From Rugalucina vietnamica (lineage: Eukaryota > Mollusca > Bivalvia > Lucinida > Lucinidae), in the NCBI GenBank assembly GCA_964017185.1, contig OZ024871.1:63492866-63556865 (forward strand): a stretch of 64,000 nt of DNA, read 5' to 3'. Shown here in pieces: positions 61,401 to 64,000 of this stretch; within the stretch, counting starts at the first letter, position 1, and every line of letters begins with the position of its first letter. The notes below the pieces were generated by a model that was not told the DNA's origin, ran no database searches, and saw only the letters and a list, made by a program, of their open reading frames with translations. The position numbers were made by a program, and so were the translations under genes.

Positions 61401-63825
61401 TGACCTTGACCACCAGTGATTCAAGATGCTACAGTATAAAACGTAAGAATAATATCTAACAGCAAAGTATCAACTAGATCCACCCATCTGTTCCAGCAAT
61501 TTATAGTTCAAAACACTTAAAGTAAAAGCTTTAACATAAATATTCAAAGTCTGTGACCTTTGGTACAGCATTAAACTTCCGACCAATATCTACCAAGATG
61601 CAAAGTATAAACTTGATCCATCAAACATGTTCAAGAGATATAGACGTATAAAAACTTTAACCAGAATTTCTAAGTCCATGACCTTGACCTCAAGGTCACC
61701 CAGGTGGGTCGTGATGGGGTAGCATAAAACTTCAGACCAATATCTAACAACATGCAAAGTATCAATTTGATCCATCAACAACTACAAGAGATACATACGC
61801 ATAAAATCTTTAACCAAAAACGTTTACATTTAAGCAACGCCGATGCTAACACTAACGCAGACGCCAAGGTGACTACAATAGCTCTTCCTGTACTTGCGTA
61901 CAGGCGAGCTAAAAGCCTACACATTATTAAAGCGTACATATTGAAGTGTCGTAGAAATCGAACGGAAAATAGCAAACCTTTATATGAATGATTTTAATTT
62001 ATCTCTCATAAATAAATGCATATACAGCTGTAGGTCATGTTTCAACGTTGGTCATGGTCAGCTATTCTCTTTTATATTGCAGAATGAGTGTTATCGAAGT
62101 GCGGGGGAAGTCAACACGCGAAATTAGAAAGGTATACGTGCTCCTCACCCCTGATATGGTCCAGGCAATCGACCATCTGATCAGGAAAAGGAAATACAGC
62201 CACCCATTTATCTTTGGAAGGTAAAATATTCTAACTAGCTGGCAAATTAATTGCGTCAGTGTCCACTTGTCTTCTTATTGTACAGCCACTACTTTGATAA
62301 TACAGGGCTAGCCCCTAAATACATGTCTCACAATTCACACTGCAGCTTGTTTATAAAACATGTATTCAGAGTCTGATCTTTCTTTTTCGAAAGAAATATG
62401 TTTCCTCAGCGTTTAATGATTGTGTGTTTGTTTTCAGTAAGCATGGTACGAAGCCGATAGATGGGTGCACCGCGATGCGGGAGGTCACAAAGGCTTGTCC
62501 TGGACTCAAATACCCAGACAGGATAAGGACGAGAGATTTAAGAAAGTATTTGGCCACTACTTCACAGGTTAGACTGACTTTTACACAGACAATATAACTT
62601 TTTAATTTATAATCTAAAATATTAAATTTCTATATCTGAAACAAAACTGTGTTTGGAAACATTCGTTAATTCACAATAACGCGTTAACCTGCATTGTAAA
62701 AGTGCGCGAGTAAAAGCAAAATTGAAATCAATATGATTTAAAATGTGGTGTAAGATGACGATTCATAATGTGTTTATGTACTTTGATAACCATTTGAACA
62801 ATATCAAATTTAAAAGAGTTCGTTGTGCAGTGTCCTCCATGCTACCACCTCTTTACTGAATGATACGAGGGACGACATAATATTTTTTATGAGTCAATAC
62901 TCGTTCCAATGCGTCTCTTATTTTCAGATCATGGATATGAAAGATTCAGAGTTGAAGATGTTAGCGGATCACATGGGTCACAACATAAACATACACACCG
63001 ATGTGTACCGTCTCCAAAGTTCCCTTTTAGAGCGAGCCAAGGTTGCATCGGTGCTAATCGCTCTCGAAAATGGCGCATTAAACCAGTTTCAGGGAAAACG
63101 GCTTCAGGACATATCCATTAAAGGTATCGCATGTTACAATTTTATATAATGTTTTTACGACAGTTGGTGTTGCTGGTTACTGCGCTTTGAATCAGCAATG
63201 GTACCTACAGATTTAATGAATATACCCATGTGTAAAAAAAAAAATAAATAAAAATAAAAAATACGTAGACAGTTAGTTTGAGAAAGGGGTGGAAAAGTTG
63301 TTTTCGTAAGCACACAAACATACAGCTGTACTGACTATCAGTGTGACAGCCGCATCGTATAATATGTAGTAGCTAGGATACCTTCTGCCCGAGTAAATAG
63401 GGCTGAATTGCCATCCTTCTTGAACAAGCCTCCTTATCGGTTAACTAAAGGAGTTTCTATCGGTTTCCTCAGGGGTTTGAAAGTCCTTGGTTAACTGTAT
63501 GATATTTTGTATCAGTGCTTATTTATAATTGTGTCCATTTTCAACTTTGGTGTTTGGTGGGATTTTTGTTCTCATTGCGCCAGTTTTTGGTCGTTGGTCG
63601 AGTGCGAACCAATAAAACCGGTTAAAGCACGTCAATTTATTTTATATCAATCACCTTTCTGTATTATGCATTACAGATTTTATCTTTAAAACAAGACTAA
63701 AGACTACAGTTAATTAGTTAATCATGTTGTTTAAAAATTGCTGCCTTTAATTACATTCTAGATCCTGTATATTATTTCAGAATTGCCAGTGCCAGTGACA
63801 TATGATGATAATTGGGCCGAAACAG
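20132..63825 (+). CDS. Predicted SET domain-tyrosine recombinase fusion gene (18 coding exons, 3' incomplete)
   Basis: Hand-built model with coding exons 20132-20166, 40551-40666, 42773-42935, 43885-44089, 44887-45043, 48584-48769, 50661-52166, 54784-54864, 55385-55612, 56121-56210, 56636-56722, 57076-57186, 58372-58607, 59352-60358, 62083-62220, 62438-62567, 62928-63123 and 63781-63825. All junctions are AG/GT and in phase. They total 4,717 coding bases (1,572 codons plus one base) with no stop. Domain order is SET methyltransferase (about residues 35-173), linker, 27 x 18-residue repeats (about 300-789), coiled coil (790-816), acidic/Ser-rich region, two zinc-finger motifs (1011-1030, 1098-1117) and tyrosine recombinase catalytic domain (about 1360-1525). 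SET proteins transfer methyl groups to lysine, and tyrosine recombinases cut and rejoin DNA. A nuclear, chromatin-associated role is inference. The main alternative is two adjacent genes, split between 44089 and 58372. The recombinase half resembles Crypton-type domains and large uncharacterised families I recall from fish and invertebrates. Confidence 0.6.
20167..22330. other. Intron 1, proximal part
   Basis: AT-rich sequence with no further exon seen. Small ORFs here lack splice support or similarity. Confidence 0.45.
22335..22575 (+). repeat. Orphan copy of the satellite right terminus with hairpin
   Basis: ATTACGAAAACTTGCCCATG and following CAATATACAG match the last satellite unit and its flank at 33025-33060. 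Next comes a TTTTGCTACAAAACATA block, then an imperfect hairpin of CCGCCTCG and CGAGGTGG framed by GTGGGTAC and GAGTAACCAC. The hairpin end appears here without the array, as at 18618, so it belongs to a dispersed element. Confidence 0.6.
22620..22653. repeat. (TTTC)n microsatellite
   Basis: About eight TTTC tetranucleotides. Confidence 0.85.
22807..23905. mobile_element. Giant GC-rich foldback element (~1.1 kb palindrome)
   Basis: The left arm (about 22807-23338) is repeated in inverse order and complement as the right arm (about 23352-23905). Matches include GACTGAGGCGTGTGCCGG at the outer end, CCCAGACACGCTA, TTTTTAAGCATGTTTAAA, GGACGTACACCAAGCGTACC and CAACACGCCCGGCGCGCG at the inner end. 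Arms are diverged but collinear. Each arm is itself bounded by CAGTCACAC.TTAGCG-like ends, so the whole looks like two inverted copies of one ~550-bp element. The sequence is dominated by ACGCGC-type words about 9-11 bp apart. It has high CpG content in AT-rich surroundings. ORFs across it follow the CpG-rich words and are not genes. Confidence 0.85.
23935..24017 (+). repeat. Fragment of the foldback arm
   Basis: ATACGCCCGGCGCGCGTTTG, a TATACGCTACTGTGTGACTG block and CTGTTTAA repeat the inner end of the adjacent foldback arms. This is a third partial copy. Confidence 0.65.
24796..24988 (-). mobile_element. tRNA-derived SINE, copy 3
   Basis: The same head in reverse (GGCGGCCCCCGTGGCCGAGC on the minus strand) is followed by a GGGTTCGAGCCCC B box. 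The 3' part stops near CATATGAGACGGGCC without a poly-A tract, so it is 3'-truncated. It lies in intron 1. The overlapping minus-strand ORF is a translation of the SINE. Confidence 0.85.
25000..26085. other. Intron 1, no gene recognised
   Basis: AT-rich sequence. A short (TTTTA)n run lies near 25716-25740. No supported exon. Confidence 0.45.
26090..33045. repeat. Satellite array of about 17 ~393-bp units
   Basis: The block CAGCTCGGTTTGTGTCAGAC recurs near 26449 (slightly altered), 27200, 27601, 27925, 28316, 28707, 29098, 29496, 29891, 30289, 30683, 31075, 31473, 31818, 32208, 32608 and 32999. Most intervals are 390-400 bp, with shortened units near 27601 and 31473. Most units hold an imperfect palindrome with a GGGGCATATATATTATATAT core followed by AAAAGCC, a TATA-box look-alike. 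Variants such as CATACATGTAGCG recur at 29342, 30137 and 31321, that is every 2 or 3 units. ORFs of 62-188 residues occur on both strands in register with the units. Confidence 0.92.
26547..26885 (+). mobile_element. AGCTCGCC-type element inserted in the satellite
   Basis: AGCTCGCCTGCACGAAGTGC begins a segment that ends near GGCGAGCTACGCTGTCCTGC and breaks the first satellite units. Internal blocks (GACCCACCTGAGCGACCTTG, TCATGGGTCATAGATTTT) match, in reverse, the element at 61180-61915. Confidence 0.6.
33055..33195 (+). repeat. Right flank of the satellite with terminal hairpin
   Basis: After the last unit comes CAATATACAGAGATTATTTT, a TTTTTGCTCAAAACATACAT block and a weak hairpin in which CCTCGCCGAG and its neighbours are framed by GTGGGTAC and GAGTATAC. 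The same module occurs at 22335-22575 and, inverted, at 18618-18690, marking this as an element end and not random flank. Confidence 0.6.
33196..34410. other. Intron 1, no gene recognised
   Basis: No supported exon or repeat was seen. Confidence 0.45.
34417..35010 (+). repeat. TACG-word repeat, copy 1, with family Y leader
   Basis: A leader (34417-34620; GTGGTTCAAGTCAAACCATC, ATAAGCCTTAG, GTTGACTGGGACTTTAAG) precedes about 270 bp dense in GTATC, TACGT and GGCGTAT words spaced roughly 10-11 bp apart (34740-35010). The same order of leader plus word array recurs at 35455-36130. Confidence 0.6.
35455..36130 (+). repeat. TACG-word foldback repeat, copy 2, with family Y leader
   Basis: The leader (35455-35640) matches 34417-34620. 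The word array (35684-36130) is dense in ATACG, TACGTAGCAC and GGCGTATC words and is partly self-complementary about TTACATGTTAACC near 35870. Its first 350 bp match the reverse complement of 37690-38040. Confidence 0.65.
36131..37195. other. Intron 1, no gene recognised
   Basis: AT-rich sequence with several homopolymer T runs. No exon supported. Confidence 0.45.
37198..37262 (+). pseudogene. tRNA-like sequence
   Basis: TGGCCTATTGGTAGTG resembles an A box and CCCGGGTTCGATTC a B box. T-rich simple sequence follows at 37265-37350. It is probably a degraded SINE or pseudo-tRNA. Confidence 0.4.
37690..38040 (-). repeat. TACG-word foldback repeat, copy 3
   Basis: Reverse complement of the 35684-36010 array, diverged but collinear (CACGTACGTAGCG, GATACGCCACA, ATATGCTACGTATG). 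It is partly self-complementary around 37840. The overlapping ORFs are translations of the word array. Confidence 0.65.
38275..38530 (+). repeat. Interspersed repeat family X, copy 2
   Basis: Matches 10470-10730 from GTGGTGGTTCTTTTTGTTTT through GGGAAAATAGCTGCTCA to TTTTTTCCCACCTCGG and GCCTACTTGTA. Confidence 0.7.
38540..39203 (-). mobile_element. AGCTCACC-family element, reverse-oriented copy
   Basis: The minus strand starts TTTAGCTCATCTGAGCAACT with ACAAGGTGAGCT following, then carries TTCCATGGCAACATATAGCT and the ~20-bp block ACTTATAATGGGAAAAC, as in the 46490 copy. Two ~190-200-bp internal repeats (GGCAGGATTTATAAAGAGGAC) are visible. Confidence 0.65.
39245..39325 (-). pseudogene. tRNA-like SINE remnant
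   Basis: On the minus strand TTAGTGGTAAGTTATCTGG (A-box-like) and CCGAGTTCGAATCCCGTC (B box) are followed by an A/T-rich tail. A second weaker B box in the same direction is at 39425-39445. Confidence 0.4.
39691..39747. repeat. (TAA)n microsatellite
   Basis: About 19 uninterrupted TAA triplets. Confidence 0.95.
40551..40666 (+). CDS. Exon 2: N-terminal flank of SET domain
   Basis: TTATTTTCAG precedes the exon and ATATAG|GTAATGG ends it (phase 2 in, phase 1 out). It encodes a Lys-rich helix-like stretch (AKHAKQKLENK) followed by DPAGFEVRFINADIG, which leads into the SET core as in KMT5A-like proteins, where a D-P-x-G/F-E-x-x-x-I-N segment precedes G-x-GVF. ORF continuation past 40667 is intron read-through. 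Confidence 0.75.
41605..41702 (-). pseudogene. tRNA-like SINE remnant in intron 2
   Basis: On the minus strand TGGCCTAGTGGATAAAGTG resembles an A box, and GAGATCAAATCCTA a decayed B box with enlarged spacing. It is not a functional tRNA. Confidence 0.4.
42773..42935 (+). CDS. Exon 3: SET domain, first half
   Basis: Flanked by TTTTCTTGTAG and TTATG|GTAGGT. It encodes GSGVFTLQDFQKGDFLLEYN.. and ..FKYREKTL, matching the start of the KMT5A-type SET fold (G-x-GVF, then KGDF-(V/L)-(V/L)-EY-x-GEL). The exon ends in phase 2, and TG plus the first C of the next exon makes the Cys that precedes I/V-DAT in the family. Confidence 0.88.
43075..43312 (-). repeat. Interspersed repeat family X, copy 3
   Basis: Reverse-oriented copy of 10470-10730 (GCAGCTATTTCCCAAAAGGC, GGCCACTCAG, CATAAAACC). 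It lies in intron 3. Confidence 0.65.
43450..43493. repeat. Long A homopolymer
   Basis: About 44 consecutive A. It could be the tail of a retroposed sequence, but I see no target duplication. Confidence 0.9.
43885..44089 (+). CDS. Exon 4: SET domain, second half with catalytic motifs
   Basis: Acceptor TACTTTGCAG, donor ATAAG|GTAACT. It encodes CIDATE.. (residue 105 on), GRMVNDSAK at 115-123 where most SET enzymes have RxxNHS, HVIVVDKVPHLCLFATRNI, and GEELRYDYG at 154-162, the signature that supplies the active-site Tyr. It ends PWRQNK. The Asn is conserved but the following His is Asp, so cofactor contacts may differ from classical enzymes. Length (~140 residues for the whole domain) fits KMT5A, and no post-SET Cys cluster is present. 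Confidence 0.9.
44330..44351 (+). other. Possible alternative 22-nt micro-exon
   Basis: CATTCCAG|GTTGTTGCC...ATATAA|GTGAGT has good signals at both ends and accepts phase 0 from exon 4, but it leaves phase 1, which does not fit the next exon at 44887. It may be alternatively spliced to a later phase-1 exon such as 48584 or 50661, or be chance. Confidence 0.3.
44887..45043 (+). CDS. Exon 5: linker with duplicated VSKCKTS motif
   Basis: TTTTGCTACAG precedes it and TGAAAG|GTAATAC follows (phase 0 in, phase 1 out). It joins exon 4 directly in frame and encodes a Lys/Ser-rich linker containing a perfect tandem duplication of 21 bp at 44977-44997 and 44998-45018 (KTSVSKC twice). No known domain. 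Support comes from the phase match and donor quality. Confidence 0.5.
45044..48583. other. Intron between exons 5 and 6
   Basis: It contains the AGCTCACC-family element at 46490-47856. A 113-codon ORF at 45448-45789 has no splice support or similarity and is not called as a gene. Confidence 0.5.
46490..47856 (+). mobile_element. AGCTCACC-family element with ~200-bp internal repeats
   Basis: It starts TTTAGCTCACCTGAGCCGAA with the AGGCTCACAAG hairpin arm and ends GCGTTTACAGGACCATAGGT followed by CCTCTGTTTT. The inside differs from the 7061 copy. It repeats a block with TTACAATGGGAAAA, AAATCTTCTTCTC.GAAACCA, CCTGCCAATCATGCCC and CTGGGGTCCATACAGGCCAC about every 200 bp. Both ends are shared with the 7061 type, so different cores share the same ends. 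Confidence 0.72.
48584..48769 (+). CDS. Exon 6: possible linker exon
   Basis: CATGCCAG|GCGTTACAAAA at the left and ATGTCAG|GTTTAGT at the right, phase 1 in and out, so it slots between exons 5 and 7 without disturbing the frame. It encodes a 62-residue segment with LTVIFDENNHKIAIFSN followed by a basic RLTKAEVRRRNIR stretch and a Ser/Arg-rich tail. Polypyrimidine support is weak and no family is recognised. Frame compatibility and unbroken coding are the evidence. Confidence 0.45.
49735..50660. other. Intron between exons 6 and 7
   Basis: AT-rich sequence with an (AAT)n-like run near 50490-50520 and a reverse tRNA-like B box near 49875. No exon supported. Confidence 0.4.
50661..52166 (+). 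CDS. Exon 7: 27 tandem copies of an 18-residue repeat
   Basis: CCTATTGTAG precedes it and ATCACGAG|GTAATG follows, phase 1 both sides. After DDKLDGLP the exon is 27 units of 54 bp (a few 57-60 bp) encoding TSPPIHDNGNGTVSGDRE or near variants, about residues 300-789. The last nine units are more diverged than the first eighteen, indicating recent expansion at the 5' side. The repeat is hydrophilic, Pro/Gly/Asn-rich and likely disordered. This frame has no internal ATG and no stop from 50639 on. The long ORFs in other frames (361 residues on the minus strand at 50428-51513 and 329 on the plus strand at 50661-51650) exist because the unit length is a multiple of three. Confidence 0.75.
52167..52567. 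other. Intron, no feature
   Basis: AT-rich. Nothing recognised. Confidence 0.45.
52571..54160. mobile_element. 1.6 kb near-complete palindrome with TA target duplication
   Basis: The outer ends are CAGGTGCGTTCAGTTATTAA on the left and its complement on the right, each flanked by TA (52569-52570 and 54161-54162), as for Tc1/mariner-type insertions. Collinear inverted matches continue inward, for example TGCCAGTGAC, ACTTAGTTTTATATTG, CTACC(A/T)GG, GACATGCTTACCTC and CCCACGTTCTG. Weaker similarity reaches the centre near 53365. Arms are therefore about 800 bp with almost no spacer. No transposase ORF is present. It sits in the intron between exons 7 and 8. Confidence 0.85.
54222..54453. mobile_element. 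Palindromic MITE
   Basis: Terminal inverted repeats GGCCCGAGGTTATAAAACTT and (right, complement) GGCCCGAAGGTTATAAAACT. Further inner pairs are CAGCTCAGCTGAG / CTCAGCTGAG and TTTATCCTGCTCATAAAT / ATTTATGAGCAGGATAAA. About 230 bp long. The superfamily was not determined. Confidence 0.85.
54784..54864 (+). CDS. Exon 8: coiled-coil segment
   Basis: TATAAAACAG|GTGCTGG and GCAAAAG|GTAATT, phase 1 in and out. It encodes GAGTSLYKELEELRAQNARL and LRLLQAK, with Leu/Tyr/Asn at heptad spacing typical of a leucine-zipper coiled coil (residues 790-816). This suggests dimerisation. The coding sense is clear although the exon is only 81 bp. Confidence 0.72.
55130..55245 (+). repeat. Family Y fragment
   Basis: TTGCCCAGGAAAAGTG, ATATAAGCATT and GGATGTCATGACAACCTAAT match the leader segments at 34417 and 35455. 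Confidence 0.55.
55385..55612 (+). CDS. Exon 9: basic helix then poly-acidic tract
   Basis: TATTTCAG|AAACAAATTC and AAATCAG|GTGATT, phase 1 both sides. A basic, coiled-coil-like part (DRQLETQKKRKEVK..ELEKTHKRLKRYHK) continues the coiled coil of exon 8. It is followed by an Asp run encoded by GAT/GAC triplets (55511-55570) and then GDAPYTPTKSG. Acidic tracts of this kind are common in nuclear proteins. The triplet run could vary in length between alleles. Confidence 0.75.
56121..56210 (+). CDS. Exon 10: Glu/Asp-rich segment
   Basis: GTATATTGAAG|AGATTG and AAATCAG|GTATGT, phase 1 both sides. It encodes EIETEESEEDEEDDEDQEEH and TKHKEVMMKSG. The exon 9 end (TKSG) and this end (MKSG) are alike, hinting at exon duplication. 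The acceptor is short of pyrimidines, so the left edge is less sure. Confidence 0.62.
56636..56722 (+). CDS. Exon 11: acidic/Ser segment
   Basis: CGACATTGCAG|GGATGG and AAAAAAG|GTAATT, phase 1 both sides. It encodes GMEECTDGDNACNDGSADST and AASRKQMKK. It resembles exon 12 in layout (D-G-D-x-x ... S-A-x-(S/T)-A-A ... K-(K/Q)-M), so 11 and 12 are probably a tandem exon duplication. Confidence 0.68.
57076..57186 (+). CDS. Exon 12: acidic/Ser segment, paralogous to exon 11
   Basis: TACCTGCACAG|GTACAAATG and GAAAATG|GTTGTT, phase 1 both sides. It encodes ..RYIDGDSSGAESNDESSAVS and AAALKKQMEN. The donor GTTGTT is weak, but a read-through stays open for only about 20 more codons. Confidence 0.65.
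57283..57548 (-). repeat. Interspersed repeat family X, copy 4
   Basis: Reverse copy of 10470-10730 with CCAAAAACCGAGGCGGGAAA, AATAGGTGGCCACTCA and CCAAGACATAAAAC. A (GTT)n insertion is present near 57418. Confidence 0.7.
57560..58210. repeat. TTTGAA-word foldback array
   Basis: The stretch is packed with GGTTTGAA, TTCAAAC and GTTTAAA words. The two ends are inverted relatives: AAAGTGCACAT..TTTATTCTTTAAA.CTAGGTTTGAA at the left matches the complement of the right end (AAGTGCACATTTTTTCACC, TTTATTCTTTAAA). No coding sense. It has the same design as the ACGCGC and TACG arrays but different words. Confidence 0.65.
58372..58607 (+). CDS. Exon 13: zinc-finger motif 1
   Basis: TTTTGTTTCAG|TGAGAATTCC and GTGAAG|GTCTGT, phase 1 in, phase 0 out. 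It encodes VRIPVYTKKPDGSRNYKDK then DYCLYCERPYASKIAVHYAN and VHTDEQDV. C1011-x2-C1014-x10-H1025-x4-H1030 is a C2H2-like finger, continued by KALLHPKGTKERNHALRLIE and YKGNFYHN. I recall the same order (finger, K-x-x-K-E-R..., GN(F/Y)-x-HN) just before the second finger in uncharacterised fish and invertebrate recombinase-like proteins. Confidence 0.83.
58608..59351. other. Intron
   Basis: No repeat or extra exon recognised. Confidence 0.5.
59352..60358 (+). CDS. Exon 14: zinc finger 2 and recombinase N-terminal domain plus box I
   Basis: TTTTAACAG|GTAATAG and GCAAACAG|GTACAT, phase 0 in, phase 2 out, 336 residues. F-L-P-C1098-E-Y-C1101 ... LWHHLKTC1117 is a C2HC-type zinc finger. After it, a helical region (about 1120-1340) fits the core-binding/SAM-like part of a tyrosine recombinase. 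LLLVRILLFNKRRVSEVREL matches box I (consensus T-G-x-R-x-S-E-L) with the catalytic Arg at 1365 (codon 60243). Codon use is even and there are no breaks. The ORF past 60359 (ending YIFA) is intron read-through. Confidence 0.87.
60390..60915. repeat. CCAC-word foldback array
   Basis: From 60395 the plus strand is C/A-rich with words such as AACCACCCCAAA and AATCACA every 10-11 bp, fading by about 60690. Near 60885-60915 the complement appears (GAAGTGGTTTGTGGTGTT), matching ACACCACAAACCAC at 60400. It is a weaker relative in design of the other word foldbacks. Confidence 0.5.
61180..61915 (-). mobile_element. AGCTCGCC-type element, reverse orientation
   Basis: The right end reads TACAGGCGAGCTAAAA, the complement of the AGCTCGCCTG start seen at 26547, and the left end GAGCTGTCCCAGGACAGG and following ATAGCTCG matches the complement of 26870-26895. 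GTCACCCAGGTGGGTCGT repeats twice inside. It lies in the intron between exons 14 and 15 and has no protein gene. Confidence 0.65.
62083..62220 (+). CDS. Exon 15: recombinase catalytic Lys hairpin
   Basis: TTTATATTGCAG|AATGAG and TTGGAAG|GTAAAA, phase 2 both sides. It encodes MSVIEVRGKSTREIRKVYVL then LTPDMVQAIDHLIRKRKY, matching the V-x-GK-x-x-K-x-R-x-V-P-L beta-hairpin and the following helix of tyrosine recombinases. Lys-1412 is the likely catalytic Lys. It ends SHPFIFGR/S, where the family often has a PFVFG-type segment. Confidence 0.83.
62438..62567 (+). CDS. Exon 16: recombinase box II (xxR)
   Basis: TTTGTTTTCAG|TAAGC and ACTTCACAG|GTTAGA, phase 2 in, phase 0 out. IRTRDLRKYLATTSQ aligns with H-D-L-R-H-x-x-A-T of box II. 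Arg-1484 is the catalytic second Arg, and the usual His is Arg-1481. His-to-other changes at this position are tolerated in some tyrosine recombinases, so this does not by itself prove inactivity. Confidence 0.85.
62928..63123 (+). CDS. Exon 17: recombinase C-terminal box with His and nucleophile Tyr
   Basis: CTTATTTTCAG|ATCATG and TTAAAG|GTATCG, phase 0 in, phase 1 out. LADHMGHNINIHTDVYRLQ matches the (L/H)-(L/M)-GH-x8-Y end of tyrosine recombinases, with His-1510 and Tyr-1519 nine residues apart as usual. It then continues into RAKVASVLIALENG and GKRLQDISIK, as in the fish/invertebrate family I recall. Confidence 0.87.
63781..63825 (+). CDS. Exon 18: downstream linker exon
   Basis: TATTATTTCAG|AATTGCC and GAAACAG|GTACGC, phase 1 both sides. 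It encodes ELPVPVTYDDNWAET in frame after DISIK. There is no stop, so the gene continues past the right edge of the window. Confidence 0.7.
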
Positions 63826-64000
63826 GTACGCATGTTGAATGGGAACGAGTGGAAATTTACATTATTTTCTGTAAAAATATGCCTCAGATATACAAAATAG
63901 GTTTAGTTGTCCCTTAATTCAAAATTTTATAATAAAAAAATCGCAGATATTCAGCCAAGATATTTCCTTCTTCAGTTTTACAACATTGTAGGTAATCTGC

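Overview
The window looks like nuclear DNA of a marine or freshwater invertebrate, most probably a bivalve mollusc. It is AT-rich, with long introns, GT-AG splice sites and a heavy load of interspersed repeats. Among these are elements that begin AGCTCACCTGA...GGCTCACAAGG and end in an AGGACCA..TGGTCCT hairpin, which I associate with bivalve genomes. There are no bacterial operons, rRNA genes or CRISPR arrays. The species assignment is inference.

One large plus-strand gene can be reconstructed by hand from splice signals, reading phase and protein similarity. A TATA box (20007) and short first coding exon (20132-20166) are followed by a ~20.4 kb repeat-filled intron. Then come SET methyltransferase exons of KMT5A type (40551-44089), two small linking exons (44887-45043, 48584-48769), and a 1.5 kb exon with 27 copies of an 18-residue repeat (50661-52166). 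Next are a coiled-coil exon, acidic/Ser-rich exons (54784-57186), two zinc-finger segments (58372-58607, start of 59352-60358) and a tyrosine-recombinase domain (59352-63123). The latter carries R, K, xxR, H and Y at family spacing. The gene runs off the right edge. Every proposed junction is in phase, giving 1,572 codons plus one base without a stop. If it is one gene, it joins a histone-methyltransferase-like SET domain to a DNA strand-exchange recombinase fold. If not, it is two adjacent genes, SET and recombinase.

The left 20 kb has no recognisable protein-coding gene. It holds a nuclear-receptor-motif-rich tandem repeat (1-1460) and a ~4.6 kb region with inverted ends (1965-6535). Inside that region is an array of ~190-bp units, most carrying on the minus strand a 39-nt mini-exon-like segment between TTTTCAG-like and GTAAGT-like signals. 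The rest is several copies of the AGCTCACC element family, three tRNA-derived SINEs (one in intron 1), and microsatellites.

The first intron contains a ~1.1 kb GC-rich giant palindrome (22807-23905), a ~7 kb satellite of about 17 ~393-bp units (26090-33045) with a TATA-like hairpin in most units, and three TACG-word foldback repeats (34740-38040). Later introns contain a 1.6 kb near-complete palindrome with TA target duplication (52571-54160), a palindromic MITE (54222-54453), and two more short-word foldback arrays (57560-58210, 60390-60915). Several foldbacks share one design, degenerate ~10-11-bp words arranged as inverted arms, although their sequences are unrelated.
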